Shown one piece after another: positions 24,905-36,523 of a stretch of 64,000 nucleotides of DNA. The stretch is from Glandiceps talaboti. Taxonomy: Eukaryota > Hemichordata > Enteropneusta > Spengelidae. The notes under the pieces were generated by a model. The model did no database searches. It was given only the letters and a program-made list of their open reading frames with translations, and was not told the origin of the DNA. The stretch is from contig NC_135562.1 of assembly GCF_964340395.1 (NCBI RefSeq), forward strand, positions 22,077,218 through 22,141,217, read 5' to 3'. Position 1 is the first letter of the stretch, and each line of letters begins with the position of its first letter. Both the position numbers and the translations under genes were made by a program.

Positions 24905-25120
24905 CAGTCGTTCATGCCATTTTTGCTATGTTTTATGTAAAACTAAAGTCGTTGCCTCACTCCGAACCGGAGCAATACTATAACCGCATACTGAGTGAAC
25001 AGCGAGTGTTTGTGCCTCCGGCACTCACAGTTCCTATCAGTACGCATCCTATTCAGTGCTAAGGAGTGAGGCGACGACTTTGTTTTAGATGAAACGTAGC
25101 AAAAAAGGCATGAATGACTG
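24905..25120. repeat. 216-bp foldback (long imperfect inverted repeat)
   Basis: The left arm CAGTCGTTCATGCCATTTTT continues through AAGTCGTTGCCTCACTCC. The right arm is its inverse, GGAGTGAGGCGACGACTTTG to GGCATGAATGACTG. Inner parts also pair (GCATACTGAG with CAGTACGCATCC). The arms meet in the middle, giving one long hairpin, as in foldback MITEs. No clear target duplication was found. Confidence 0.7.
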
Positions 25121-25218
25121 GTGCACAGCATATTGCAATCAGAGAATAACAGTATGCAAATTTATATTTGTTTACTTATAAATAGTTCAAATGCCTTACT
25201 TTATTACATGTGTCATTC

Positions 25219-25330
25219 AAGGAGTTCTATAGTATGGGATAGTACTAGGCAGGGACATTCTATGAAGTTCAAATAAGGAGTTCTATAGTATGGGATAGTG
25301 CTAAGCAGGGACATTCTATGAAGTCCAAAT
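25219..25330. repeat. 56-bp tandem duplication
   Basis: Two copies of a unit starting AAGGAGTTCTATAGTATGGG at 25219 and 25275, with three or four differences. Confidence 0.9.
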
Positions 25331-25527
25331 AAGGGTATACATGTAATAGTATTAATTCAGTCGCTGATAGAATCATGAACTGACAAGTACACTAAAACAG
25401 ACAATCACTTAACCATGCTTGTACATAGTAGGAATGTGTACAAACAGATACTAGCAGTTGTACATTCATGTTATCTATTAAGTATGAGTCACAGTGACAT
25501 GAAAACTACCCGTGCAATTTTTGATCG

Positions 25528-25556
25528 GGGGGGGGGGGGGGGGGGGGGGGGGGGGC
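25528..25556. repeat. Poly-G run
   Basis: A nearly 30-base G homopolymer. Length is likely unreliable in the assembly. Similar runs occur at 46902-46915 and 47738-47760. Confidence 0.9.
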
Positions 25557-26404
25557 TATGATAGTGGGCTCCATGTGTGCATGTGTCAGTCCATAATACA
25601 TAAATTTTCTGACATCCAGTATCCAATTTTAATCAAAACAGGCACAGAAATGCAAATTATATGGGACATATGCGCATCAGTTTGTTTTATGACAAGAGCA
25701 AATTTGACCAAATGGTGGCCATATTTGTAGTTCAAGTCAATATTTACTGTGTGACTCAAAACTTACCAGAGTAATATACGCAAACATTACTCTTTGTGAT
25801 CATGGCACTCTTTACTGAATGGCAGTCATATTTTGGGTTAAAATCAATATTTCCTAGATAACCAAAACACTATTATAGATAGAGACTCCATTCAAGTGTC
25901 TACCCCCGTATTATCATGTACAGGCTTTGTTTAAAGACCTTGAAAGTTGTCCTTTACCTTTAGGGTCAATTATGAAAGTCACGCATTTCATGCATATTGC
26001 AGGCACCAGTGTGCCCTCTAAGCCAATTTGATGCACCACTGATGCACACAATTTCTAGTGACGCACCAAACTTTGGTGTTCCCCTATCTCTTACTATGTG
26101 GTGACTCACAAGAAATCCCAGTTTTTATCATTTTGACTCACAACAACAAAATTTTGCTATTGTTAGAGGGCACCCTGGCAGGCACTGGTATTCAGTATTA
26201 CTATTTTCTTTTGAATCTTTGGCACATGAAATAAAGAACAAGGGAAAGATATGTATGGACTGGCATTTATTTCAACATTAGTCACACAGAAGTAAAGTTT
26301 TTGATGGGCTGTGTTTTCTAGGAAGACTGATTATGTGTACAATACATTTGTAGTTTGCAATTTGTATTAGTAATTATGTGTGGTATGCTGCCTTTTTATA
26401 AGCA
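25557..26404. repeat. Dispersed repeat-like stretch
   Basis: 25858-25990 resembles 49600-49720: AGACTCCAT, TATTATCA, TTTAAAGAC and GGTCAATTAT occur in the same order. Sentence-like motifs such as ACTGAATGGC with GCCATAT-type words recur near 13790, 25815 and 46960. No gene is recognised. Confidence 0.45.
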
Positions 26405-26798
26405 TCATTATTGATGGCATAACAGAAGACAAGTGTTCTGTGATGGGACATGGAGAAAGGTGATTATTGATGGCATAACAGAAGACAAGTGTTCTGTGAT
26501 ATGACATGGAGAAAGATGATTATTGATGGCATAACAGAAGACAAGTGTTCTGTGATGGGACATGGAGAAAGATGATTATTGATGGCATAACAGAAGACAA
26601 GTGTTCTGTGATGTGACATGAAGAAAGATGATTATTGATGGCATAACAGAAGACGAGTGTTCTGTGATGTGACATGGAGAAAGATGATTATTGACGGCAT
26701 AACAGAAGACAAGTGTTCTGTGATGTGACATGAAGAAAGATGATTATTAATGGCATAACAGAAGACAAGTGTTCTGTGATGTGACATGGAGAAAGATG
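26405..26798. repeat. 56-bp minisatellite, 7 copies
   Basis: The unit GATGATTATTGATGGCATAA is followed by CAGAAGACAAGTGTTCTGTG and ATGTGACATGGAGAAA. Variation is low (GGAGAAA/GAAGAAA, ATGGGACA/ATGTGACA). Confidence 0.95.
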
Positions 26799-26940
26799 AT
26801 GTTATTCTCCATATTCAGGTTACTGGTACCTACTTTTCAGCCATTTTGGAAAGAGGTTCCTCAGATGAGGGTTAAAATGTGTCCATTACATCTGTCAAAC
26901 ACTGTACCGTACTTGATGAAGTAGTCAACAAATGTGTCTA

Positions 26941-26946
26941 AATAAA
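26941..26946 (+). terminator. Candidate polyadenylation signal
   Basis: AATAAA followed within 20 bases by a T/G-rich stretch (GTTCTTTGG). It is the best downstream-flanked signal after OSER1 but lies 3.8 kb from the stop codon, so its link to OSER1 is a guess. Confidence 0.2.
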
Positions 26947-27534
26947 GTTCTTTGGTTTCTAAAATTTGAACAATGACAATGCAGAAGTATTTGAATCATT
27001 ACAATATGAATGTAGTTGGCTTCTGTTCTGAAACATTGGGAAAGGAAACGTTTTCGAAATATGCTGCAGTAATGATCAATTCTGGCCCACATTTCCTGCA
27101 AAAGTCTGTTGTCAAATAGTGCCCCCTAGTGGCCAAACTATACAATCTTTGATCCTTCCATTGACAGGAATATGGCTGACCGGTATTGCCAATATTTGTT
27201 TACTTGTGCACTCACTTGTGAATGTGATCACTTTTAATTTGAGTTAGTCGGCCATTTCTAGTTGTAATTTATAAGCTATGATTAGTCATTTTCATATCAA
27301 TTTGGTCTATTGACATACATTGTGACAGAAGGGTTTGCAATGTTGAAATTCATGTACTGTGGGGGTGGTGATCAGTGCTAAGAAATGTCTCCTCAAAAAT
27401 GGCTTCAGAAATTGCTAAATATGATCATCAGGTCAGTAAATTCTAGTAACGATTAGTTCTTGCACCACAACCAAAGGTTCTAACTACTTATGAGTTACGC
27501 TTCGTCTGTTCAGGTCAACAGGCTATGTCAACCT
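26947..27534. other. Intergenic stretch, nothing recognised
   Basis: Unique-looking AT-rich DNA between two minisatellites, without coding or terminal-repeat signals. Confidence 0.4.
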
Positions 27535-28577
27535 GATCATTTGCTGGCTTTACCCTGCTAGACGATAGTAACCACAGATTTCATCAACTGATCATTTGCT
27601 GGCTTTACCCTGCTAGGCGATAGTAACCACAGATTTCATCAACTGATCATTTGCTGGCTTTACCCTGCTAGGCGATAGTAACCACAGATTTCATCAACTG
27701 ATCATTTGCTGGCTTTACCCTGCTAGGCGATAGTAATCACAGATTTCATCAACTGATCATTTGCTGGCTTACCCTGCTAGGCGATAGTAACCATAGATTT
27801 CATCAACTGATCATTTGCTGGCTTTACCCTGCTAGGCGATAGTAATCACAGATTTCACCAACTGATCATTTGCTGGCTTTACCCTGCTAGGCGATAGTAA
27901 CCACAGATTTCATCAACTGATCATTTGCTGGCTTTACCCTGCTAGGCGATAGTAACCATAGATTTCATCAACTGATCATTTGCTGGCTTTACCCTGCTGG
28001 GCGATAGTAACCATAGATTTCATCAACTGATCATTTGCTGGCTTTACCCTGCTAGGCGATAGTAACCACAGATTTCATCAACTGATCATTTGCTGGCTTT
28101 ACCCTGCTAGGCGATAGTAACCACAGATTTCATCAACTGATCATTTGCTGGCTTTATCCTGCTAGGCGATAGTAACCACAGATTTCATCAACTGATCATT
28201 TGCTGGCTTTATCCTGCTAGGCGATAGTAACCACAGATTTCATCAACTGATCATTTGCTGGCTTTATCCTGCTAGGCGATAGTAACCACAGATTTCATCA
28301 AATGATCATTTGCTGGCTTTATCCTGCTGGGCGATAGTAACCACAGATTTCATCAACTGATCATTTGCTGGCTTTACCCTGCTGGGCGATAGTAATCACA
28401 GATTTCATCAACTGATCATTTGCTGGCTTTACCCTGCTAGGCGATAGTAATCACAGATTTCATCAACTGATCATTTGCTGGCTTTACCCTGCTAGGCGAT
28501 AGTAACCACAGATTTCATCAACTGATCATTTGCTGGCTTTATCCTGCTAGGCGATAGTAACCATAGATTTCATCAAC
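27535..28577. repeat. 55-bp minisatellite, about 19 copies
   Basis: The unit CAACTGATCATTTGCTGGCT is followed by TTACCCTGCTAGGCGATAGT and AACCACAGATTTCAT. Recurrent single-base variants (ACCCTG/ATCCTG, CTAGG/CTGGG, AACCACAG/AATCACAG/AACCATAG) are clustered, as expected for local unequal exchange. One copy lacks a T (GCTTACCC). Confidence 0.96.
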
Positions 28578-29453
28578 AGAAAACATACATTAGCCAGGCA
28601 AAGTAGACAATCTCTCCACATCCAAAGACAAGCAGGAACACCATGAACTGAGATGAGGTGACATACTAATTACATCATCTCTATGATGTCACATCATTGC
28701 CACTATGCTGCCATGCAGTAAAGCCAACAAACAGAGAATTTGACAAAGCCTGTTGACCTGAAGAGGCAAAAGATGACTTGTAAGTAAGTAAGTAGAACAA
28801 ATGGTGGGGATACAAGACAAGAACTTACTAGTGTTTGAGAAGTTAATGACAAAGGAAGGACTGCAGAAAGTTAAAATATTCATTCTCATATATGAACAAG
28901 GTGATATGAATAAAAGTAAAGTTAAACAAATCAAATGGTGAAATAATATAATCATGGCAACCTTTATTTAGAGAAGTCCATGATCAAAACATCACTTTAT
29001 CACTTAATCACTTCATCAGTTTATCAGTGGTGAACAATTTCATGTTTTCATACAAAGGATGTAATTTGCATCAAGAATCAGAAGTCGATATCATTCAATG
29101 ACATTTTCAGCCCTTACAGTATATATACCATGTATGTCTACTTGCTAGATTCCAAGGCAATCCAATATTATTACCAGCAACACTTTAATCCTGTCTTAAC
29201 AAAGTATGAAAGGTTGATATACTGTTACACACCTGAACGACTCTGGCTCCACCATTTTATAACAATTTGCATTCAATAAACACATTAATATTATTAATAT
29301 TATTATTATTAATTATTTGTGAACATAGCCTGTATTTTAAAATTACCTTTCATTTTGTCTGGGTTACAAAGTGGGCTGTGGTACACACAACATGTACTCA
29401 TACATGTGATACAGTGTTGCATATAATATATATATATTATATATATATATAGT
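28578..29453. other. Intergenic stretch, nothing recognised
   Basis: AT-rich, with a short (TTA)n run near 29286-29312 and AAGTAAGTAAGT at about 28780-28793. No family resemblance in the short ORFs. Confidence 0.4.
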
Positions 29454-29596
29454 TTTGGTAGTACTGGAACTCTTTCTTGGTTGTAACTCGGAGTTTCACG
29501 CATAGTGCGATCATCAGACAATTCAGAATTGTCTGATGATCGCACTATGCGTGAAACTCCGAGTTACAACCAAGAAAGAGTTCCAGTACTACCAAA
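29454..29596. repeat. Perfect palindrome, 71-bp arms, 1-bp centre; Penelope-type terminal sequence
   Basis: Arms 29454-29524 and 29526-29596 are exact inverse complements around the A at 29525. The arm contains GTTGTAACTCGGAGTTTCAC and GCGATCATCAGACAATTC. Terminal sequences of this sort, joined head to head, are known from Penelope-like elements. An outer tip (29617-29655) matching 9723-9765 follows, then (TA)n. No protein-coding part remains. Confidence 0.9.
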
Positions 29597-30402
<806 letters not shown>

Positions 30403-32270
30403 AACTACCAATTTAGGTAGTCTTTGCATCTAAATACCAATTTAGGTAGTCTTTGCATCTAAATACCAAGTTAGGTAGTCTGCATCTAAATACCAAGTTA
30501 GGTAGTCTTTGCATCTAAATATCAAATTAGGTAGTCTTTGCATCTAAACACCAAGTTTGGTAGTCTTTGCATCTAAATATCAAGTTAGGTAGTCTTTGCA
30601 TCTAAACACCAAGTTTGGTAGTCTTTGCATCTAAATATCAAGTTAGGTAGTCTTTGCATCTAAACACCAAGTTTGGTAGTCTGTGCATCTAAATACCAAG
30701 TTAGGTTGTCTTTGCATCTAAATACCAAGTTAGGTAGCCTGTGCATCTAAATACCAAGTTAGGTTGTCTTTGCATCTAAACACCAAGTTTGGTAGTCTGT
30801 GCATCTAAATACCAAGTTAGGTTGTCTTTGCATCTAAATACCAAGTTAGGTAGTCTGTGCATCTAAATACCAAGTTAGGTTGTCTTTGCATCTAAATACC
30901 AAGTTAGGTAGTCTGTGCATCTAAATACCAAGTTAGGTTGTCTTTGCATGTAAACACCAAGTTTGGTAGTCTGTGCATCTAAACACTAGGTTAGATAGTC
31001 TCTGCAATCATCTAAAGGTCAGGTAGAGACTGAATCTAAACACCAGGTCAGGTAGTCACTGCATCTAAACACCAGGTCAGGTAGTCACTGCATCTAAACC
31101 CCAGGTCAGGTAGTCACTGCATCTAAACCCCAGGTCAGGTAGTCACTGCATCTAAACCCCAGGTCAGGTAGTCACTGCATCTAAACCCCAGGTCAGGTAG
31201 TCACTGCATCTAAACCCCAGGTCAGGTAGTCACTGCATCTAAACCCCAGGTCAGGTAGTCACTGCATCTAAACACCAGGTCAGGTAGTCACTGCATCTAA
31301 ACCCAAGGTCAGGTAGTCACTGCATCTAAACACCAGGTCAGGTAGTCACTGCATCTAAACCCCAGGTCAGGTAGTCACTGCATCTAAACCCCAGGTCAGG
31401 TAGTCACTGCATCTAAACCCCAGGTCAGGTAGTCACTGCATCTAAACCCCAGGTCAGGTAGTCACTGCATCTAAACCCCAGGTCAAGTAGTCACTGCATC
31501 TAAACCCCAGGTCAGGTAGTCACTGCATCTAAACCCCAGGTCAGGTAGTTACTACATCTAAACCCCAGGTCAGGTAGTCACTGCATCTAAACACCAGGTC
31601 AGGTAGTTACTACATCTAAACCCCAGGTCAGGTAGTCACTGCATCTAAACCCCAGGTCAGGTAGTCACTGCATCTAAACACCAGGTCAGGTAGTCACTGC
31701 ATCTAAACCCCAGGTCAGGTAGTCACTGCATCTAAACCCCAGGTCAGGTAGTTACTACATCTAAACCCCAGGTCAGGTAGTCACTGCATCTAAACCCCAG
31801 GTCAGGTAGTCACTGCATCTAAACACCAGGTCAGGTAGTTACTGCATCTAAACCCCAGGTCAGGTAGTCACTGCATCTAAACAACAGGTCAGGTAGTTAC
31901 TACATCTAAACCCCAGGTCAGGTAGTCACTGCATCTAAACACCAGGTCAGGTAGTCACTGCATCTAAACACCAGGTCAGGTAGTCACTGCATCTAAACCC
32001 CAGGTCAGGTAGTCACTGCATCTGAGCACCAGGTCAGGTAGTTACTACATCTAAACACCAGGTCAGGTAGTCACTGCATCTAAACACCAGGTCAGGTAGT
32101 CACTGCATCTAAACACCAGGTCAGGTAGTCACTGCATCTAAACACCAGGTCAGGTAGTCACTGCATCTAAACCCAAGGTCAGGTAGTCACTGCATCTAAA
32201 CACCAGGTCAGGTAGTTACTGCATCTAAACCCCAGGTCAGGTAGTCACTGCATCTGAGCACCAGGTTTTA
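30403..32270. repeat. 29-bp minisatellite, two subfamilies, about 62 copies
   Basis: The left part (30403 to about 31000) has the unit AAATACCAAGTTAGGTAGTC then TTTGCATCT, quite divergent. The right part (about 31030-32270) has AAACCCCAGGTCAGGTAGTC then ACTGCATCT, much more uniform. Both are 29 bp and align base for base, so the right block is a recent expansion of a changed unit. The boundary near 31000-31035 is disordered. Right-block units carry AGGTCA. Confidence 0.96.
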
Positions 32271-32927
32271 AGGTAGTCTATGTATCCATAACTACAACTA
32301 CAGTTCTTTCTTGAGGATTGTCTTCTCTGAATTATTAGGTAATTGAAAATAGCTCTTTTGTGATAACCATACATGCTAGATATTCCTACAAACACTTGAA
32401 ACATAATTGAAATCAAATATGATACATGCTATATTATATAAACATTGATGTAGAACATCTTATTGTATCCTTATTCATTTATGAGGTAAAATTAAAAGTA
32501 GATCTGTGTAAAATAACTGGCTAAAACACAAACTCTCTTTAACACTTGCCAATCACTTTAACTTTCTTTGACTAGCACATACATTTGCCTTCTCAACACA
32601 CACATACACAACTACAGACAAAGACACCATGTATGCCCCATGATATAAATAACTTTATTACCATATTGTTGAGCTTTCTTTCTGATCAGGTATGCTGGTT
32701 GTGTACTTTAACTTGATAACAATTGATACGTGTTCTACACTATAGCTACCTCTAATTCTCCAAAGCTTAGTGTGTGCTAATACAGGTACTTTGTAGCTAC
32801 CTCCAATATTCTCCTATGTATAAATAAAGGTTTATTTTGTCATTCATTATATAAGTAGTTGTCTTTTTTAGCACACCTGAACTGATAAGGTTCAATAGTG
32901 CTATATGCATGATGTGCTGTCTGTCCA

Positions 32928-32928
<1 letters not shown>
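32271..32928. other. Intergenic stretch, nothing recognised
   Basis: AT-rich sequence with no coding signal. Confidence 0.4.
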
Positions 32929-32966
<38 letters not shown>

Positions 32967-33245
32967 CTTTAAACACAAAAAACGCTCAACCAATTGCCTT
33001 GGTATTTGGTTGGAACATTGCTTTTGGTGTCTCGTTTGGAAATTGTTCAAAGTAAAATGATTGCATCTCAGGTATATGATTTGGGTAAAACAAATGTCAT
33101 AATTGGTCAAAAGACAAACTCAAAAACTACTGGGCAGATTGGTCTGAAGTATGGTGGGAGCATTCTTAGGGGTGTGTAAATATTAAGATTTGTTCATGTG
33201 ATGATTCCATCAGTGATATGCGAATTAGGTTAAATTGTGAATTTT
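32929..33245 (+). repeat. Dispersed repeat, copy 1, with (TG)n
   Basis: After a (TG)n run (32931-32964), the segment with AAAAACTACTGGGCAGATTG, GGGAGCATTCTTAG, GATTCCATCAGTGATATGCG matches the inverse of 49330-49470 in the same order. Family unknown; perhaps a SINE or an inactive DNA element. Confidence 0.6.
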
Positions 33246-33282
33246 GGTCTAAAACTTGTATTTTGGTCAAGGAGACTGAGAT

Positions 33283-34127
33283 TTGTGCAGCTACTCGAAT
33301 GATATCTAGGTGAAAGCAATTTGTGCAGTTACTCGAATGATATCTGGGTGAAAGCAATTTGTGCAGCTACTCGAATGATATCTGGGTGAAAGCAATTTGT
33401 GCAGTTACTCGAATGATATCTGGGTGAAAGCAATTTGAATAGTTACTCGAATGATATCTGGGTGAAAGCAATTTGTGCAGTTCCTCGAATGATATCTGGG
33501 TGAAAGCAATTTGAGTAGTTACTCGAATGATATCTAGGTGAAAGCAATTTGTGCAGCTACTCGAATGATATCAGGGTGAAAGCAATTTGAGTAGTTACTC
33601 GAATGATATCTGGGTGAAAGCAATTTGTGCAGTTACTGGAATGATATCTGGGTGAAAGCAATTTGTGCAGCTACTGGAATGATATCTGGGTGAAAGCAAT
33701 TTGTGCAGTTACTCGAATGATATCTAGGTGAAAGCAATTTGTGCAGCTACTGGAATGATATCTGGGTGAAAGCAATTTGTGCAGTTACTCGAATGATATC
33801 TAGGTGAAAGCAATTTGTGCAGTTACTCGAATGATATCTGGGTGAAAGCAATTTGTGCAGCTACTCGAATGATATCTGGGTGAAAGCAATTTGAGTAGCT
33901 ACTGGAATGATATCTAGGTGAAAGCAATTTGTGCAGCTACTCGAATGATATCTGGGTGTAAGCAATTTGTGCAGCTACTGGAATGATATCTGGGTGAAAG
34001 CAATTTGTGCAGCTACTCGAATGATATCTAGGTGAAAGCAATTTGTGCAGCTACTGGAATGATATCTGGGTGAAAGCAATTTGTGCAGCTACTCGAATGA
34101 TATCTGGGTGAAAGCAATTTGTGCAGC
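33283..34127. repeat. 38-bp minisatellite, left part, about 22 copies
   Basis: The unit CAGCTACTCGAATGATATCT is followed by GGGTGAAAGCAATTTGTG. Variants are GTGCAG/GAGTAG, CTCGAA/CTGGAA and CTGGG/CTAGG. The array is split by a 783-bp transposon and resumes at 34915. Confidence 0.96.
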
Positions 34128-34129
34128 TA

Positions 34130-34912
34130 CTCGAGTACATTAGGGCCTGTGACGCAACGTTAATTTATTCAAAATGGCGTCGACTCATGAATAATTCATA
34201 TCTTCATGTAATAACTTAATATGTTCAAAAACGCTAAAAATGTGACCATCAGATCACAGTTACAGACGTTTTATTTGGCCAGGGAACTTAAATAATGTAA
34301 TAAACTACAATTTAATGTAAATTTCAGTGTGTAAAGACATTATTCTCAACTAAGCAAGAACTGGGGTCAATGAACTTTTCTCAATTGCTGATTTTTGCAT
34401 TTGAAATTAATTGTCGAGCATAAGATCGAATATTCCCGTCCATTTTTTTCTGCCAGGTATTTAGTAACATTCAGTACTTAAATAATCATGGGGGAATGGA
34501 TAGGTTGTTTTGATCCTTTTCGATGTCTCAACAAATATGTCTATTTTACAGATAATTAGATAAACCTTGTAATTTTAACATTTATGTTTACTAAAAACCA
34601 GATTGATTTAGCTATGTCTTCCTACCTAGATATTGTAACATGATAAATGGAAACAATGAATAACATCTCAAGTCGGCGATTGTTGGAGTCTTTGTCCATG
34701 AAATTTCGATCTTACAAAACTTACCATTTTCGATGTATAAATAATGACGTCATCACCATAATTTGCATACGAAAAACAAATCACACCAAATTTCAAAAGA
34801 ACATTATACAGTGAAGGATTGGTGTTAATTTCATAGTGTTGGGGAGACTTTATCCTGATTTTTAATACTGTCATTGATTTTATACTCAATCACATGCCAT
34901 AATGTACTCGAG
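34130..34912. mobile_element. TA-flanked MITE (Tc1/mariner-like) inside the 38-bp array
   Basis: The 783-bp element lies between TA dinucleotides (34128-34129 and 34913-34914); removing the element and one TA restores the array unit. Inverted termini are CTCGAGTACATTAGGGC on the left and CTCGAGTACATTATGGC on the right, with similarity to about 24 bp. TA duplication points to Tc1/mariner, but the termini are not diagnostic. There is no transposase. It contains a YY1-like AAAATGGCG at about 34172. Confidence 0.75.
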
Positions 34913-34914
34913 TA

Positions 34915-35050
34915 CTCGAATGATATCTGGGTGAAATCAATTTGTGCAGCTACTCGAATGATATCAGGGTGAAAGCAATTTGAGTAGTTACTCGAATGAT
35001 ATCTGGGTGAAAGCAATTTGTGCAGCTACTGGAATGATATCTGGGTGAAA
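34915..35050. repeat. 38-bp minisatellite, right part
   Basis: About 3.6 further units of the array that begins at 33283. Confidence 0.95.
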
Positions 35051-35707
35051 GGGATGAATAATTTAAGAGTACACTTTGTTAAAAGTCGTGGCAGTGTATG
35101 ATGAAAATTTATTGACTTTGATACGTGCAGCGTTCCACTCATATCGACATATTGTTTATCAATATTATTACACCAAAATATGTAATTTATAGATCAGTTC
35201 CCTTTAAATTGCTCTTAACTTTACTCTGAATATATTTCATCATGTTATAGAATAACTGCTTCGAGTTCCTTTGAAAATTACTCATGAAAATATCGTTATA
35301 AATATAGAAAACTCGTAATCGTGAAAGAACTAACCGGCAGGCATTCTGGTAAACAAAGCATTATGGCAACAGGTTCCCAGGCACCACAGCAACGCACCTT
35401 TGCTTCATGTCCAGAGATGATTAACAGGCGCAGTATATATGGTTTTGTATTCGCGAGGGACTGGATGTAAATTACGACTGGGGAGGGCAGGGGGGTTTGG
35501 GTTAGGGTCAAAGTTTTTCATACCTGTGTTTGAGGAGGGTCAACCTTTTTTGGGCTACTACCAAGGGAAGGGTCACAAATTTTAGACCAGTTTTTCGTGC
35601 ACCAATGATTTAAAAACATCTTTAATTTCATTAAAAATGTACCCATTGAAACTAGGCTGACGTAAATGACTAATGTGGTTTTATACTTATAAATGCCTTC
35701 TTATGTA
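35051..35707. other. Intergenic stretch, nothing recognised
   Basis: Mixed-composition DNA. Contains a G-rich stretch at 35475-35500 and no recognisable coding sequence. Confidence 0.4.
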
Positions 35708-36046
35708 TAAACACAGCATGCCAGGCTTAGAAATAAACACAGCGTACCAGGCTTAGAAATAAACACAGCATGCCAGGCTTAGAAATAAACACAGCGTACC
35801 AGGCTTAGAAATAAACACAGCGTACCAGGCTTAGAAATAAACACAGCGTGCCAGGCTTAGAAATAAACACAGCGTGCCAGGCTTAGAAATAAACACAGCA
35901 TACCAGGCTTATAAATAAACACAGCGTACCAGGCTTAGAAATAAACACAGCGTGCCAGGCTTAGAAATAAACACAGCGTGCCAGGCTTAGAAATAAACAC
36001 AGCGTGCCAGGCTTAGAAATAAACACAGCGTACCAGGCTTAGAAAT
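35708..36046. repeat. 26-bp minisatellite, about 13 copies
   Basis: The unit is CCAGGCTTAGAAATAAACAC followed by AGCGTA (or AGCGTG, AGCATA). The next array carries the same core in the opposite orientation. Confidence 0.96.
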
Positions 36047-36064
36047 GTGTACAGCTACTTGAAT

Positions 36065-36523
36065 GATACACATTTCTAAGCCTGGTACACTTTGTTTATA
36101 TAATACATTTCTAAGCCTGGTACACTGTGTTTATATAATACATTTCTAAGCCTGGTACACTGTGTTTATATAATACATTTATAAGCCTGGTACACTGTGT
36201 TTATATAATACATTTCTAAGCCTGGTACACTGTGTTTATATAATACATTTCTAAGCCTGGTACACTAAGCCTGGTATGCTGTCTTTATATACATTTCTAA
36301 GCCTGGTACACTGTGTTTATATAATACATTTCTAAGCCTGGTACACTAAGCCTGGTATGCTGTCTTTATATACATTTCTAAGCCTGGTACACTGTGTTTA
36401 TATAATACATTTCTAAGCCTGGTACACTAAGCCTGGTATGCTGTCTTTATATACATTTCTAAGCCTGGTACACTGTGTTTATACACATTTCTAAGCCTGA
36501 TACACTGTGTTTATATACATTTC
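36065..36523. repeat. 35-bp minisatellite, inverted version of the preceding array, about 12 copies
   Basis: The unit ACATTTCTAAGCCTGGTACA is followed by CTGTGTTTATATAAT. ATTTCTAAGCCTGG is the inverse complement of the core of 35708-36046. A composite variant with a second AAGCCTGGTATGC block recurs three times (near 36265, 36350 and 36428), giving a higher-order block of about 80 bp. Confidence 0.95.

Noticed and set aside
30403-32270. CRISPR-like regular repeats
   Set aside because: Units are contiguous without unique spacers, and the genome is eukaryotic. The same holds for the other arrays.
34172-34180. YY1-like AAAATGGCG as a promoter
   Set aside because: It lies within the TA-flanked MITE, without an ETS partner or a gene downstream.
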